Positions 20,245-27,301 of a DNA stretch of 64,000 nucleotides are shown here, in pieces (within the stretch, counting starts at the first letter, position 1; every line of letters begins with the position of its first letter). The DNA is from Massilia sp. YIM B02769 (lineage in GTDB: Bacteria > Pseudomonadota > Gammaproteobacteria > Burkholderiales > Burkholderiaceae_D), in assembly GCF_030411995.1 (NCBI RefSeq), contig NZ_JASNRC010000004.1, forward strand, positions 157,823 through 221,822, given 5' to 3'. Under the pieces are notes generated by a model, which saw nothing but the letters and a program-made list of their open reading frames with translations, did not search any database and was not told the DNA's origin. A program made the position numbers and the translations under genes.

Positions 20245-20373
20245 TTCGTCCTACTCCCCGCGCGTTTTCCCGCCCTCGGCACCGCTCCGGTGCGTGCCCA
20301 GCCGTTTCCCGCCTGCTTGCCAGCCTGGCTCCGACATTGTCGTAGGAATGCATGAAGGGTAGTCGTCAGAGCG

Positions 20374-20386
20374 AACTGTCACAGTT
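20374..20386. promoter_or_regulatory. Palindrome AACTGTCACAGTT
   Basis: Six-base perfect arms around a single C, about 195 nt upstream of the sigma-54-type promoter. Possible upstream activator site. Confidence 0.4.
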
Positions 20387-20400
20387 TCTATGCAGCATGG

Positions 20401-20428
20401 GTGAACACTCTGTCGCAGGAGTGTCCAC
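20401..20428. promoter_or_regulatory. 28-bp imperfect palindrome, candidate enhancer site
   Basis: GTGAACACTC and GAGTGTCCAC are inverted with nine of ten matches around an 8-nt spacer. Its position about 150-180 nt upstream of the -24/-12 element is typical of sigma-54 activator sites. Binding by the neighbouring activator is inference. Confidence 0.5.
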
Positions 20429-20445
20429 TGCTTACTCAACAAAAA

Positions 20446-20461
20446 GGCACACAACTGTGCC
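20446..20461. promoter_or_regulatory. Palindrome GGCACACAACTGTGCC
   Basis: Perfect 6-bp arms GGCACA/TGTGCC around CAAC, about 120 nt upstream of the sigma-54-type promoter. Unlike the other two palindromes in sequence, so it may serve a different regulator. Confidence 0.4.
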
Positions 20462-20578
20462 ATTTTCGATACACCCAGCATGCATTAAATTCCTAACAAC
20501 AATGCCTATTCGCAATTTTCTTGTTTCCTAGTGGACTTATGCTGTGTTTTCAACAGCTTGAGCATGTTTCAACTCGCC

Positions 20579-20593
20579 TGGCATTGGTCTTGC
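20579..20593 (+). promoter_or_regulatory. Sigma-54 (-24/-12) promoter
   Basis: TGGCATTGGTCTTGC matches TGGCAC-N5-TTGC with one change and exact spacing between the GG and GC pairs; a preceding C and following A also fit. Transcription should begin near 20605, about 55 nt upstream of the first gene. Confidence 0.75.
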
Positions 20594-20659
20594 ATAAGTG
20601 GCCTGCACTGGTACGACTGCCAGTCGGAACTCAACCACACACCCTAGGGGAACTTAAGC

Positions 20660-22771
20660 ATGAACAAGACCTTGCTCGTTACCGCCCTGTCGCTCGCTTT
20701 CGGCCTGAATGCCCAAGCACAAACGACGGACCCATCCACCAACTCGTCGACCAACGTCAGCCAGGACGGTAGCGGAATCAACGCCAACGACGGCGGCACC
20801 TCGACCTGGACCGACAGCTCGACCAGCGACAACTCGAACCAGGGCAACAACTCGTCGACCAACACTTCCGACAGCTCGAACCAGGGTAACAACTCGTCGA
20901 CCAACACCACGACGAACACTTCCGACAGCTCGAACCAGGGCAACAATTCGTCGACCAACACGAACACCAACACCAACACCCAGACGGCCGACAACACCAA
21001 CCAGGGTAACGACAACTCGACGCGCGACAACTCGAACCAGGGCAACAACTCGTCGACCCACTCGAACACCAATACCCAGACCACGAACAACACGGCCGAC
21101 AACTCGAACCAGGGCAACGACAATTCGTCGCGCGACAACTCGAACCAGAACAACGATTCGTCGTCGCGCACCGCCGACAACTCGAACCAGAACAACGACT
21201 CGTCGACCCGCGACAGCTCGGGCCAGAACCGCAGCAGCGGCTCGTCGGCAGCCGGCGGCATGGGCGCTTCGGCAGCCAACAACGGCGGCACCTCGTCGTC
21301 GTCGATCTCGGGCTCGTTCAACACCTCGAGCGCTACCGCCACCAGCTCGCTGAGCGGCACCGTTTCGGGCAACAACATCCAGAACATCGGTAACATCGCC
21401 AACAACAGCGGCAGCGCGAACGGCGCCGGCGCAACCGGCGGCGCTGGTGCAGGCGCATGGGGCGGCAACGCCAGCGGCGACGGCGGCAACGGCGCCACCG
21501 GCTCGGGCGGCCAGGCTGCTTCGGGCTCGACCGGCGGCAACGCCACCACCGGCAGCACCGGCAACGCCGACGCGATGGCCGGCGGCGCGACCGGCGGCGC
21601 AGGCGGCGCAGGCGGCGCAACCGGCTCGGCAACGTCCGGCTCGGGCGCGGAAGGCGGCGCAGGCGGCCTCGGCGGCGCAGGCGGCAACAACGGTAACGTC
21701 GCAGGCGGTAACGGCGGCGCGGCTGGTTCGAGCGGTTCCGGCATGGGCGGCGCAGGCGGCTCGGGCAACACCGGCGACGGCGGCAACGGCGGCAACGCTG
21801 GCCGTGTCGTGGCAGGCGCCGGCGGCGCAGGCGGCTCGGCAGGCGCGGCAACCGGCGGTGCGGGCGGCAACGGCGCCGAAGGCGCGATGGGCGGCAACGG
21901 CGCGGCCGGCGGCTCGGTCATGATCGGCGACGCATCGGCCAACGGCGACACCTCGGGTGCCGGCGCTTCGAACGGCGGCAACATGGCATCGAGCGGCTCC
22001 GGTTCGGGCACCCCGGACAGCACCGGCGGCGCCAGCGGCGCGGCCGACGGCGGCTCCTCGACCGGCACCGGCGGCACCAACACCGGCGCCTCGAACACCG
22101 CATCGGCCGGCACCGGCACCGGCGGCGCGGGCGGCATGGGCGCGGCAGGCGGCAACGGCGGCACCGCAGGTGCGGGCGCTACCGCTTCGACCTCGAGCGG
22201 CTCGGGCGCCGAAGGCGGCGCAGCCACCGGCGGCACCGGCGGCGCAGGCGCAGCCCTGTCGAGCACCGGCGGTGCGGCAGGTTCGGGCACCAGCGGCGCA
22301 GGCGGTTCGGGCGGCGCCGGTTCGGGCGGCAGCTCGACCGCGGGCAGCGGCGCGGCTGGCGGCGCCGGCGGCAGCGGCGGCAGCACCGGCCTGGCATCGA
22401 ACACCTCGGGTTCGGGCGCGGCTGGCGGCTCGGCGACCACCGGTTCGGCTACCGGCGGTTCCTCGACCTCGGGCGCGGCGACTGCCGGTGACGGCGGCGC
22501 GGGCGGCACCGGCGGTGCAGGCACCGGCGGCATGGGCGGCGCCAGCGGCAGCAACACCGCAGGCACCGCAACCGGCGGCGCAGGCGGCTCGGCAACCGCC
22601 GGCAACGGCGGCAACGTGGCCGTCAACGCAGGCAGCTTCGACATGTCGAACGCCATGTCGAACGTCGGCCAGTCGGCTGCCGGCGTGATGGTGATCAGCC
22701 AGAACAACGGCTTCTCCTCGCTGATCCAGCAAAGCGTCAACGTCCAGTCGAACCTGGCAGTCGGCCCGTAA
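20660..22771 (+). CDS. Secreted Asn/Ser-repeat and Gly/Ala-rich putative fibre subunit
   Basis: A 703-residue exported protein of strongly biased composition. A signal peptide ends at NAQAQ (residue 21). Residues about 55-175 hold eight imperfect decapeptides of the form SNQGNNSSTN; a short linker contains NNIQNIGNIANN; residues about 255-650 are Gly/Ala/Ser/Thr rich in GGAGG-type runs, like PGRS proteins; the last 50 residues are a distinct tail with AGSFDMSNAMSN and VMVISQNNGFSSLIQQ. No cysteine is seen. First gene of an operon with a C39-like peptidase and FapF-like porin, so probably the main amyloid or fibre subunit; that role is inferred. An adhesin or ice-binding role is an alternative. 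Confidence 0.8.
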   Translation: MNKTLLVTALSLAFGLNAQAQTTDPSTNSSTNVSQDGSGINANDGGTSTWTDSSTSDNSNQGNNSSTNTSDSSNQGNNSSTNTTTNTSDSSNQGNNSSTNTNTNTNTQTADNTNQGNDNSTRDNSNQGNNSSTHSNTNTQTTNNTADNSNQGNDNSSRDNSNQNNDSSSRTADNSNQNNDSSTRDSSGQNRSSGSSAAGGMGASAANNGGTSSSSISGSFNTSSATATSSLSGTVSGNNIQNIGNIANNSGSANGAGATGGAGAGAWGGNASGDGGNGATGSGGQAASGSTGGNATTGSTGNADAMAGGATGGAGGAGGATGSATSGSGAEGGAGGLGGAGGNNGNVAGGNGGAAGSSGSGMGGAGGSGNTGDGGNGGNAGRVVAGAGGAGGSAGAATGGAGGNGAEGAMGGNGAAGGSVMIGDASANGDTSGAGASNGGNMASSGSGSGTPDSTGGASGAADGGSSTGTGGTNTGASNTASAGTGTGGAGGMGAAGGNGGTAGAGATASTSSGSGAEGGAATGGTGGAGAALSSTGGAAGSGTSGAGGSGGAGSGGSSTAGSGAAGGAGGSGGSTGLASNTSGSGAAGGSATTGSATGGSSTSGAATAGDGGAGGTGGAGTGGMGGASGSNTAGTATGGAGGSATAGNGGNVAVNAGSFDMSNAMSNVGQSAAGVMVISQNNGFSSLIQQSVNVQSNLAVGP

Positions 22772-22796
22772 TCCGGGCAAGGAGCTGATAGTCAAA

Positions 22797-22818
22797 GCTG
22801 GCCGGGCAACCGGCCAGC
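22797..22818 (+). other. Intercistronic hairpin after the fibre subunit gene
   Basis: GCTGGCCG and CGGCCAGC form an 8-bp stem with loop GGCAAC, 26 nt after the stop codon. No T-run follows, so it is more likely an mRNA-stabilising or partial-termination structure that keeps subunit message above that of the export genes. Confidence 0.55.
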
Positions 22819-22881
22819 CTATCACCGACAAACTGCCGCGTCCTTCCCCGGCGCGGCGGTTTTCAAGGACCAGGAGAAACG

Positions 22882-23328
22882 ATGAAAACGATTTTTGCAA
22901 TTGGCGGCATGCGACAGGCCTGCGCCTGCGCCCTGGCAGCCGTCTTCGCGGCGCCGGCGCTTGCAGCCGAACCCGCCCTGCTCGACGCGCAAGACCTGGG
23001 CCCCCTGCCCGGCCTGGAACACATCGCGCAATCGATCGCCACCCTGCCGCTCGAGGTGCGCGAAACCCCGAACATCGGCGGCGAAGTCATCGCCACCGTC
23101 GACCTCGAAAGCCTGGAGCACGAGCGCGGCAAGGCCGACACCGTCTGGAACGACACCAAGCTCACCGGCGACGTCGCCAACAACAACGCCACCAACGTCA
23201 ACACCGGATCGAACAGCATCGATGCCGGCTCCTTTGCCAACATGTCGGGCATCCCCGTCGTGATCCAGAACAGCGGCGCCAACGTCCTGATCCAGAACGC
23301 CACCGTCATCAACCTGCAATTCCAATGA
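22882..23328 (+). CDS. Small secreted protein, possible minor fibre subunit
   Basis: A 148-residue exported protein; signal peptide ends near APALA (residue 28). The middle has LEVRETPNIGGEVIATVDLESLE and the last 55 residues are Asn-rich: GDVANNNATNVNTGSN, then AGSFANMSG and VVIQNSGANVLIQN. This tail matches the C-terminal tail of the large subunit upstream. A strong AGGAGAAA ribosome site precedes the ATG, and the stop overlaps the peptidase gene. It could nucleate or cap fibres (FapB- or FapE-like role); not assignable from sequence alone. Confidence 0.75.
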   Translation: MKTIFAIGGMRQACACALAAVFAAPALAAEPALLDAQDLGPLPGLEHIAQSIATLPLEVRETPNIGGEVIATVDLESLEHERGKADTVWNDTKLTGDVANNNATNVNTGSNSIDAGSFANMSGIPVVIQNSGANVLIQNATVINLQFQ

Positions 23329-24005
23329 ATCCACGCGCCGTCCTCGCCACCCTGGCCTTGCTGTTGGGTTCGACGGCCGCGGGCGCTGCCGAGATGGCGC
23401 TGCCCAGCGGCATGCGCGTCGGCATGCCGGTGAAGAGCATGAAGGACCTGCGTTTCCAGGCCACCCTGCGCCAGCAGTACGACTTCAGCTGCGGCTCGGC
23501 CGCGCTGGCCACGCTGCTGACCCACCACTACGGGGTGCCGACCAGCGAACAGGACGCCTTCCAGTACATGTTCATGAGCGGCGACCAGCAAAAGATCCGC
23601 CGCGAAGGTTTCTCGCTGCTCGACATGCAGCGTTTCCTGAAAAGCCGCGGCTACACCGCCGACGGCTTCCAGCTGCCGCTGGATAAACTGATCGAAGCCA
23701 AACTGCCCGCCATCGTGCTCATTTCCGACAAGGGCTACCACCATTTCGTGGTCGTCAAGGGCGCCGAGGACGGCCGCATCCTGCTGGGCGACCCGTCGCG
23801 CGGCACGCGCACGATCCCGCGCGAGCGCTTCGAGGAGATGTGGAGCAACCGCATCCTGTTCGTGATCCACCAGGGCCCGAACAAGCCCCTGTTCAACCAG
23901 ACCGCCGACTGGCGCGTGGCGCCGCGCGCGCCGCTGAACAACGGCCTCGGCCCCGCCATCGATACCACCTACAGCCTGCCGAAATTCGGCCCCGGCGATT
24001 TTTGA
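23325..24005 (+). CDS. C39-type cysteine peptidase, FapD-like
   Basis: A 226-residue exported protein of the peptidase C39 family. Signal peptide to about residue 22, then the catalytic set QYDFSCGSA (Q51, C56), GYHHFVVV (H140) and LLGDPSRG (D156). Stand-alone periplasmic C39 proteins of this kind are the FapD component of Fap amyloid systems, thought to process subunits or the pore; unlike bacteriocin C39 proteins there is no ABC transporter. ATG overlaps the previous stop (ATGA). The C-terminal 40 residues are a Pro/Asn-rich extension. Confidence 0.88.
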   Translation: MNPRAVLATLALLLGSTAAGAAEMALPSGMRVGMPVKSMKDLRFQATLRQQYDFSCGSAALATLLTHHYGVPTSEQDAFQYMFMSGDQQKIRREGFSLLDMQRFLKSRGYTADGFQLPLDKLIEAKLPAIVLISDKGYHHFVVVKGAEDGRILLGDPSRGTRTIPRERFEEMWSNRILFVIHQGPNKPLFNQTADWRVAPRAPLNNGLGPAIDTTYSLPKFGPGDF

Positions 24006-24016
24006 GGATGCACACC

Positions 24017-24511
24017 ATGCGGCTTTCCCTTGCCCTGTCCCTGCTGTTGCTGCCGCTGTCGAACGCCGCCCTGGCCGATCCGATAGCGCTGTTCAGCCCG
24101 GAAAACGCCGTCGACAGCGCCCAGCTGGAAGAAGCGCGCGGCGGCTTCATGATCGAGGGCCTCGAGGTCACGCTCGGCATCGAGCGCATGGTCACCATCA
24201 ACGGCAACGTCGTCGACCGCAGCGAGATCCAGCTGGGCGACATCGGCAAGCTGGCCCAGGGCAACGGCCTGGTGTCGCAGGAAGCCCTGGGCGAACTGCG
24301 CCTGATCCAGAACGGCGTGGCCAGCGCCCTGCGCGGCGAAGCCAACACTTCGCTGCTGGGCGGGACCATCATCCAGAACAGCCTGAACGACCAGATGATC
24401 AGCGCCCAGACCACCCTGAATGCCACCGTGAATACCGCTGGAATGTTACGTGCGCTCAATTTTGCCGAAGGATTGAATAATGCTTTGTCAACAGCCATCG
24501 CACCCCGCTGA
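24017..24511 (+). CDS. Secreted protein of the fibre operon
   Basis: A 164-residue exported protein with signal peptide (LSLLLLPLSNAALA). The mature part begins DPIALFSPENAVDSAQLEEARGG and contains NGNVVDRSEIQLGD and GGTIIQNSLNDQMISAQT, a segment recalling the IxQNxG motif of the two other secreted proteins in the operon. The EARGG near the mature N-terminus looks like a double-glycine-type leader end, which C39 peptidases cut, although it lies after a signal peptide. The ATG at 24017 is preferred over 24008 for its GAGG spacing. Possibly an accessory subunit. Confidence 0.72.
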   Translation: MRLSLALSLLLLPLSNAALADPIALFSPENAVDSAQLEEARGGFMIEGLEVTLGIERMVTINGNVVDRSEIQLGDIGKLAQGNGLVSQEALGELRLIQNGVASALRGEANTSLLGGTIIQNSLNDQMISAQTTLNATVNTAGMLRALNFAEGLNNALSTAIAPR

Positions 24512-24537
24512 TGGTGACCAAGAACATGGAGTATTGA

Positions 24538-26145
24538 ATGCACAAATTTCCGGCACTGTGTGTCGGCGCGCTCGTCGTGAGCGCAGCCTTCGGCATGTCC
24601 CCGGCGCAGGCGCAAGCGCAGGCCCAGGCCACGCTGCAGCCGGGCGCGCAGTCCGTCAGTGAACTGGTGGAACAGCTCAAGGCGATGCGCCAGCAGCTGG
24701 AATCGCAGCGCGCCCGCATCGACGAACTCGAACGCGACGTCCGCACCACGCGCCAGGCTGCCCTGCCGGCCGAACCGGCCGCGCCGGCGATGGAGCCGGG
24801 CGCACTGGCCGCCGGCCTGCCGGCCACCGCCTCGGAACTCGACGCGCTGCGCGGCGCCGGCTACGTCGACCAGACCGCGGCGCAGCAGAATGCGCAGCAG
24901 CAGCTGGCGCAGCCGCCGCAACAGCAGCCCCAGCAACAGCAAACGCAACAGCAGCAAGTGCAGCAGCAGCAACAGCAGGCACAACAGGCCCAGCAGCGCC
25001 AACAGCAGCAGCAACGCCGCACCGCCCAGCAGAACGCGCCGGTGAATCCGCAGAACGTCCCGGCCAACCAGCAGCCGACCGTGCCCCAGCCCGCCGCGCC
25101 GGCGGCGCCGGTGGGCGGCCCGGCCAGCGCTCCGGCGGCCGGCGTCAACACCGCCGCCGTCGGCCGCGCGCCGTCAACCCAGGCCCGCACCGCCGAGGTG
25201 GCGCCGATCTTCGAGCAGCCCGGCGTGCTGACGCCGCGCGGCAAGTACGTGTTCGAGCCGGCCGTCCAGTACGGCTACTCCTCGAGCAGCCGCGTGGCCC
25301 TGGTCGGCTACACGGTGATCCCGGCCCTGCTGATCGGCCTGATCGACGTGCGCGAAGTCAAGCGCAACACCACCACCGCCAGCGTCACCCTGCGCCGCGG
25401 CCTCACCAACCGCTTCGAGGTCGAGGCCAAGCTGCCCTACGTGTATCGCTCGGACGCCACGGTCAGCCGCGAGGTGTTCACCGGCACGGCCGTCGAGCGC
25501 GCCTTCCAGACCAGCGGCAAGGACCTGGGCGACATCGAACTGGCGGCGCGCTACCAGCTCAACGACGGCGGCGTCGACAAGCCCTTCTTCATCGGCGGCC
25601 TGCGCTTCAAGTCGCGCACCGGCAAGGACCCGTTCGAAGTCATCACCGATTGCACCACGCGCTGCGTGGGCGAGAACGTCACCGGCAGCGGCCTGCCGCT
25701 GGAACTGCCGACCGGCTCGGGCTTCTATTCGCTGCAGCCGAGCCTGACCTGGCTGTTCCCATCGGACCCGGCCGTGTTCTTCGGCAGCTTCAGCTACCTG
25801 CACAACTTCAAGCGCAGCAACATCGAACGCACCGTGCTGCAGGGCGTCAAGGAACCGCTGGGCGAAGTCGCGCCGGGCGGCGTGTTCGGCTTCAACTTCG
25901 GCATGGGCCTGGCGCTGAACGACAAGGCCTCGTTCAGCCTCGGCTACGACCACAATTCGGTCGGCCGCACCAAGCAGGCCGGCCGCGCGGTGCCGGGCTC
26001 GGTGCGCATGCAGCTCGGCACCCTGCTCGTGGGTTACTCCTACCGCCTGTCGGACAAGCGCACGCTGAGCGTCGCGGTCGGTGCCGGCGTGACACGCGAT
26101 ACGCCGGACGTGACCCTGATGGTGCGGGTGCCGATGTCCTACTGA
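24538..26145 (+). CDS. FapF-like outer-membrane pore: coiled coil, Q-rich linker, beta-barrel
   Basis: A 535-residue outer-membrane protein. After the signal peptide (to about residue 26) come a coiled coil (about 38-73, VEQLKAMRQQLESQRARIDELE), a very Gln-rich linker (115-165), a Pro/Ala linker, and from about residue 224 a beta-barrel opening with FEQPGVLTPRGKYVFEPAVQYG and alternating strands to a terminal VRVPMSY. FapF, the Fap amyloid export pore, has the same order of coiled coil, linker and barrel with an LTP-type opening. Last gene before a strong terminator. Family assignment is by architecture and motif, not by search. Confidence 0.82.
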   Translation: MHKFPALCVGALVVSAAFGMSPAQAQAQAQATLQPGAQSVSELVEQLKAMRQQLESQRARIDELERDVRTTRQAALPAEPAAPAMEPGALAAGLPATASELDALRGAGYVDQTAAQQNAQQQLAQPPQQQPQQQQTQQQQVQQQQQQAQQAQQRQQQQQRRTAQQNAPVNPQNVPANQQPTVPQPAAPAAPVGGPASAPAAGVNTAAVGRAPSTQARTAEVAPIFEQPGVLTPRGKYVFEPAVQYGYSSSSRVALVGYTVIPALLIGLIDVREVKRNTTTASVTLRRGLTNRFEVEAKLPYVYRSDATVSREVFTGTAVERAFQTSGKDLGDIELAARYQLNDGGVDKPFFIGGLRFKSRTGKDPFEVITDCTTRCVGENVTGSGLPLELPTGSGFYSLQPSLTWLFPSDPAVFFGSFSYLHNFKRSNIERTVLQGVKEPLGEVAPGGVFGFNFGMGLALNDKASFSLGYDHNSVGRTKQAGRAVPGSVRMQLGTLLVGYSYRLSDKRTLSVAVGAGVTRDTPDVTLMVRVPMSY

Positions 26146-26191
26146 TCCGATGTTCTGACCCGGCCGTGTGTGGCGGCGCGGGTGTCGGTGA

Positions 26192-26226
26192 ACGGCGCAA
26201 GGAGACGAGACTTGCGCCGTTTTTTT
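26192..26226 (+). terminator. Rho-independent terminator of the fibre operon
   Basis: ACGGCGCAAG (26192-26201) pairs with CTTGCGCCGT (26211-26220) and is followed by six T. It ends the transcript starting at about 20605. Confidence 0.93.
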
Positions 26227-26372
26227 ACGTCTGCCGTTCGCGGCGGGCCGTGGCTGCCGACACAGCGTATTTACACGGTTTTACGCACTCCACCTGACCT
26301 GGCCCAGCATCCACGCCACGTGCCCCACTAGACTCGACAGCATCCCCATGCGCCACAGTATGAGAGTTGCTT

Positions 26373-27080
26373 ATGCAAACGCCCCAATTATTCGTCAACC
26401 TGATGGAACACGCGAGCCTGGCCGTCGAACTGGGCCGCTTGCCGGTGGCCCAGCTGTGTTTCGAGCGCCACCTCAACCCGCCAGCGATCCTCGCTGCCTG
26501 GGCCAATTTCACCCGTCCCCATCCGCGCTATAAAGTGTTCCGCAACAAGGCGATGGGGATTGCGCTGGTCGACATCGCCGGCTTCGGCAACGCCGCCTCC
26601 TACCTCGACACGGTGCGCCAGCGCGGCCATGCCGGCCCGCAAAGCCGCAAGGCCCTGGCGCGCGGCTATGCGCTGCGCCGCATCGACCGCAACGACCACC
26701 TCGACGAGATCCACGCGATCCACACCTCCTGCGCCGAGCGCCAGGGCCGGCCGATGGACAGCGCCTACCTAAGCAAGCACAGCTACCCGGAGCAGCCGCA
26801 CTGCGCCTGCCACGGCGTGTTCGACGCCGGGGGCCGTCTCGCCGCCTATTGCAACGTCGCCCGCTTCGGCAATTTCGCCGCCACCGACCAATTGATGGGC
26901 TACAAGAATGGCGACGGCGCCATGTACTTGCTGCTCTCGCACATCATCTGCGAATTGATCGAAGCGCGCGAAGTGGCCTGGTTCATGTACGACAGCTTCC
27001 TCGGCGCCGGCCCCGGCCTGCGCGACTTCAAGCGCCGCCTCGGCTTCCACCCCTACCGTGCGCGCTACGCACTGGTCTAG
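26373..27080 (+). CDS. Hypothetical protein, possible GNAT-fold acyltransferase
   Basis: A 235-residue soluble protein without a signal peptide. No family is certain; the middle and C-terminal parts (MGIALVDIAGFG, GRLAAYCNVARFGN, GDGAMYLLLSHIICELI, FMYDSFLGAGPGLRDFKRRLGFHPYRARY) follow the strand-helix pattern and the conserved FKRRLGF ending of GNAT-type N-acyltransferases. The ATG at 26373 is chosen; a TTG two codons earlier is also possible. It stands alone after the fibre operon terminator and before a TonB receptor, so no partner is obvious. Confidence 0.6.
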   Translation: MQTPQLFVNLMEHASLAVELGRLPVAQLCFERHLNPPAILAAWANFTRPHPRYKVFRNKAMGIALVDIAGFGNAASYLDTVRQRGHAGPQSRKALARGYALRRIDRNDHLDEIHAIHTSCAERQGRPMDSAYLSKHSYPEQPHCACHGVFDAGGRLAAYCNVARFGNFAATDQLMGYKNGDGAMYLLLSHIICELIEAREVAWFMYDSFLGAGPGLRDFKRRLGFHPYRARYALV

Positions 27081-27301
27081 TCGACCAGGCAACATTGTTA
27101 TCGTTCAGGCATCGAGTGTCGCGCCCCATCCTCGTTTCCGAACAATAAAGGGTGGAAGGACTGTTTCCCAGTTACATGTACTGCTAGACTGCAAGACTTT
27201 AGCTCGACCGTGATGTGTTGCATAAAGCACACGCAGTCGACGCCAGCGCGGTGCAAATTACGCAAGCGCTGTGTGCAACATCAGAGAAACTAGGGGAATG
27301 C

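Larger units (their letters stand above)
20245..20659. other. Regulatory intergenic region upstream of the fibre operon
   Basis: About 415 bases with no credible gene and a lower GC content than its surroundings. It contains three inverted repeats (20374-20386, 20401-20428, 20446-20461) and a sigma-54-type promoter (20579-20593), followed by a leader of about 55 nt to the first gene of the operon. This is the layout expected for enhancer-binding-protein control. Confidence 0.75.

Noticed and set aside
20654..22900. Long open frame (748 codons) on the strand opposite the Gly/Ala repeat gene
   Set aside because: Produced by the low-complexity GGC/GCC codons of the sense gene; composition is only Ala/Gly/Arg/Val runs and it has no ribosome site or family motif.
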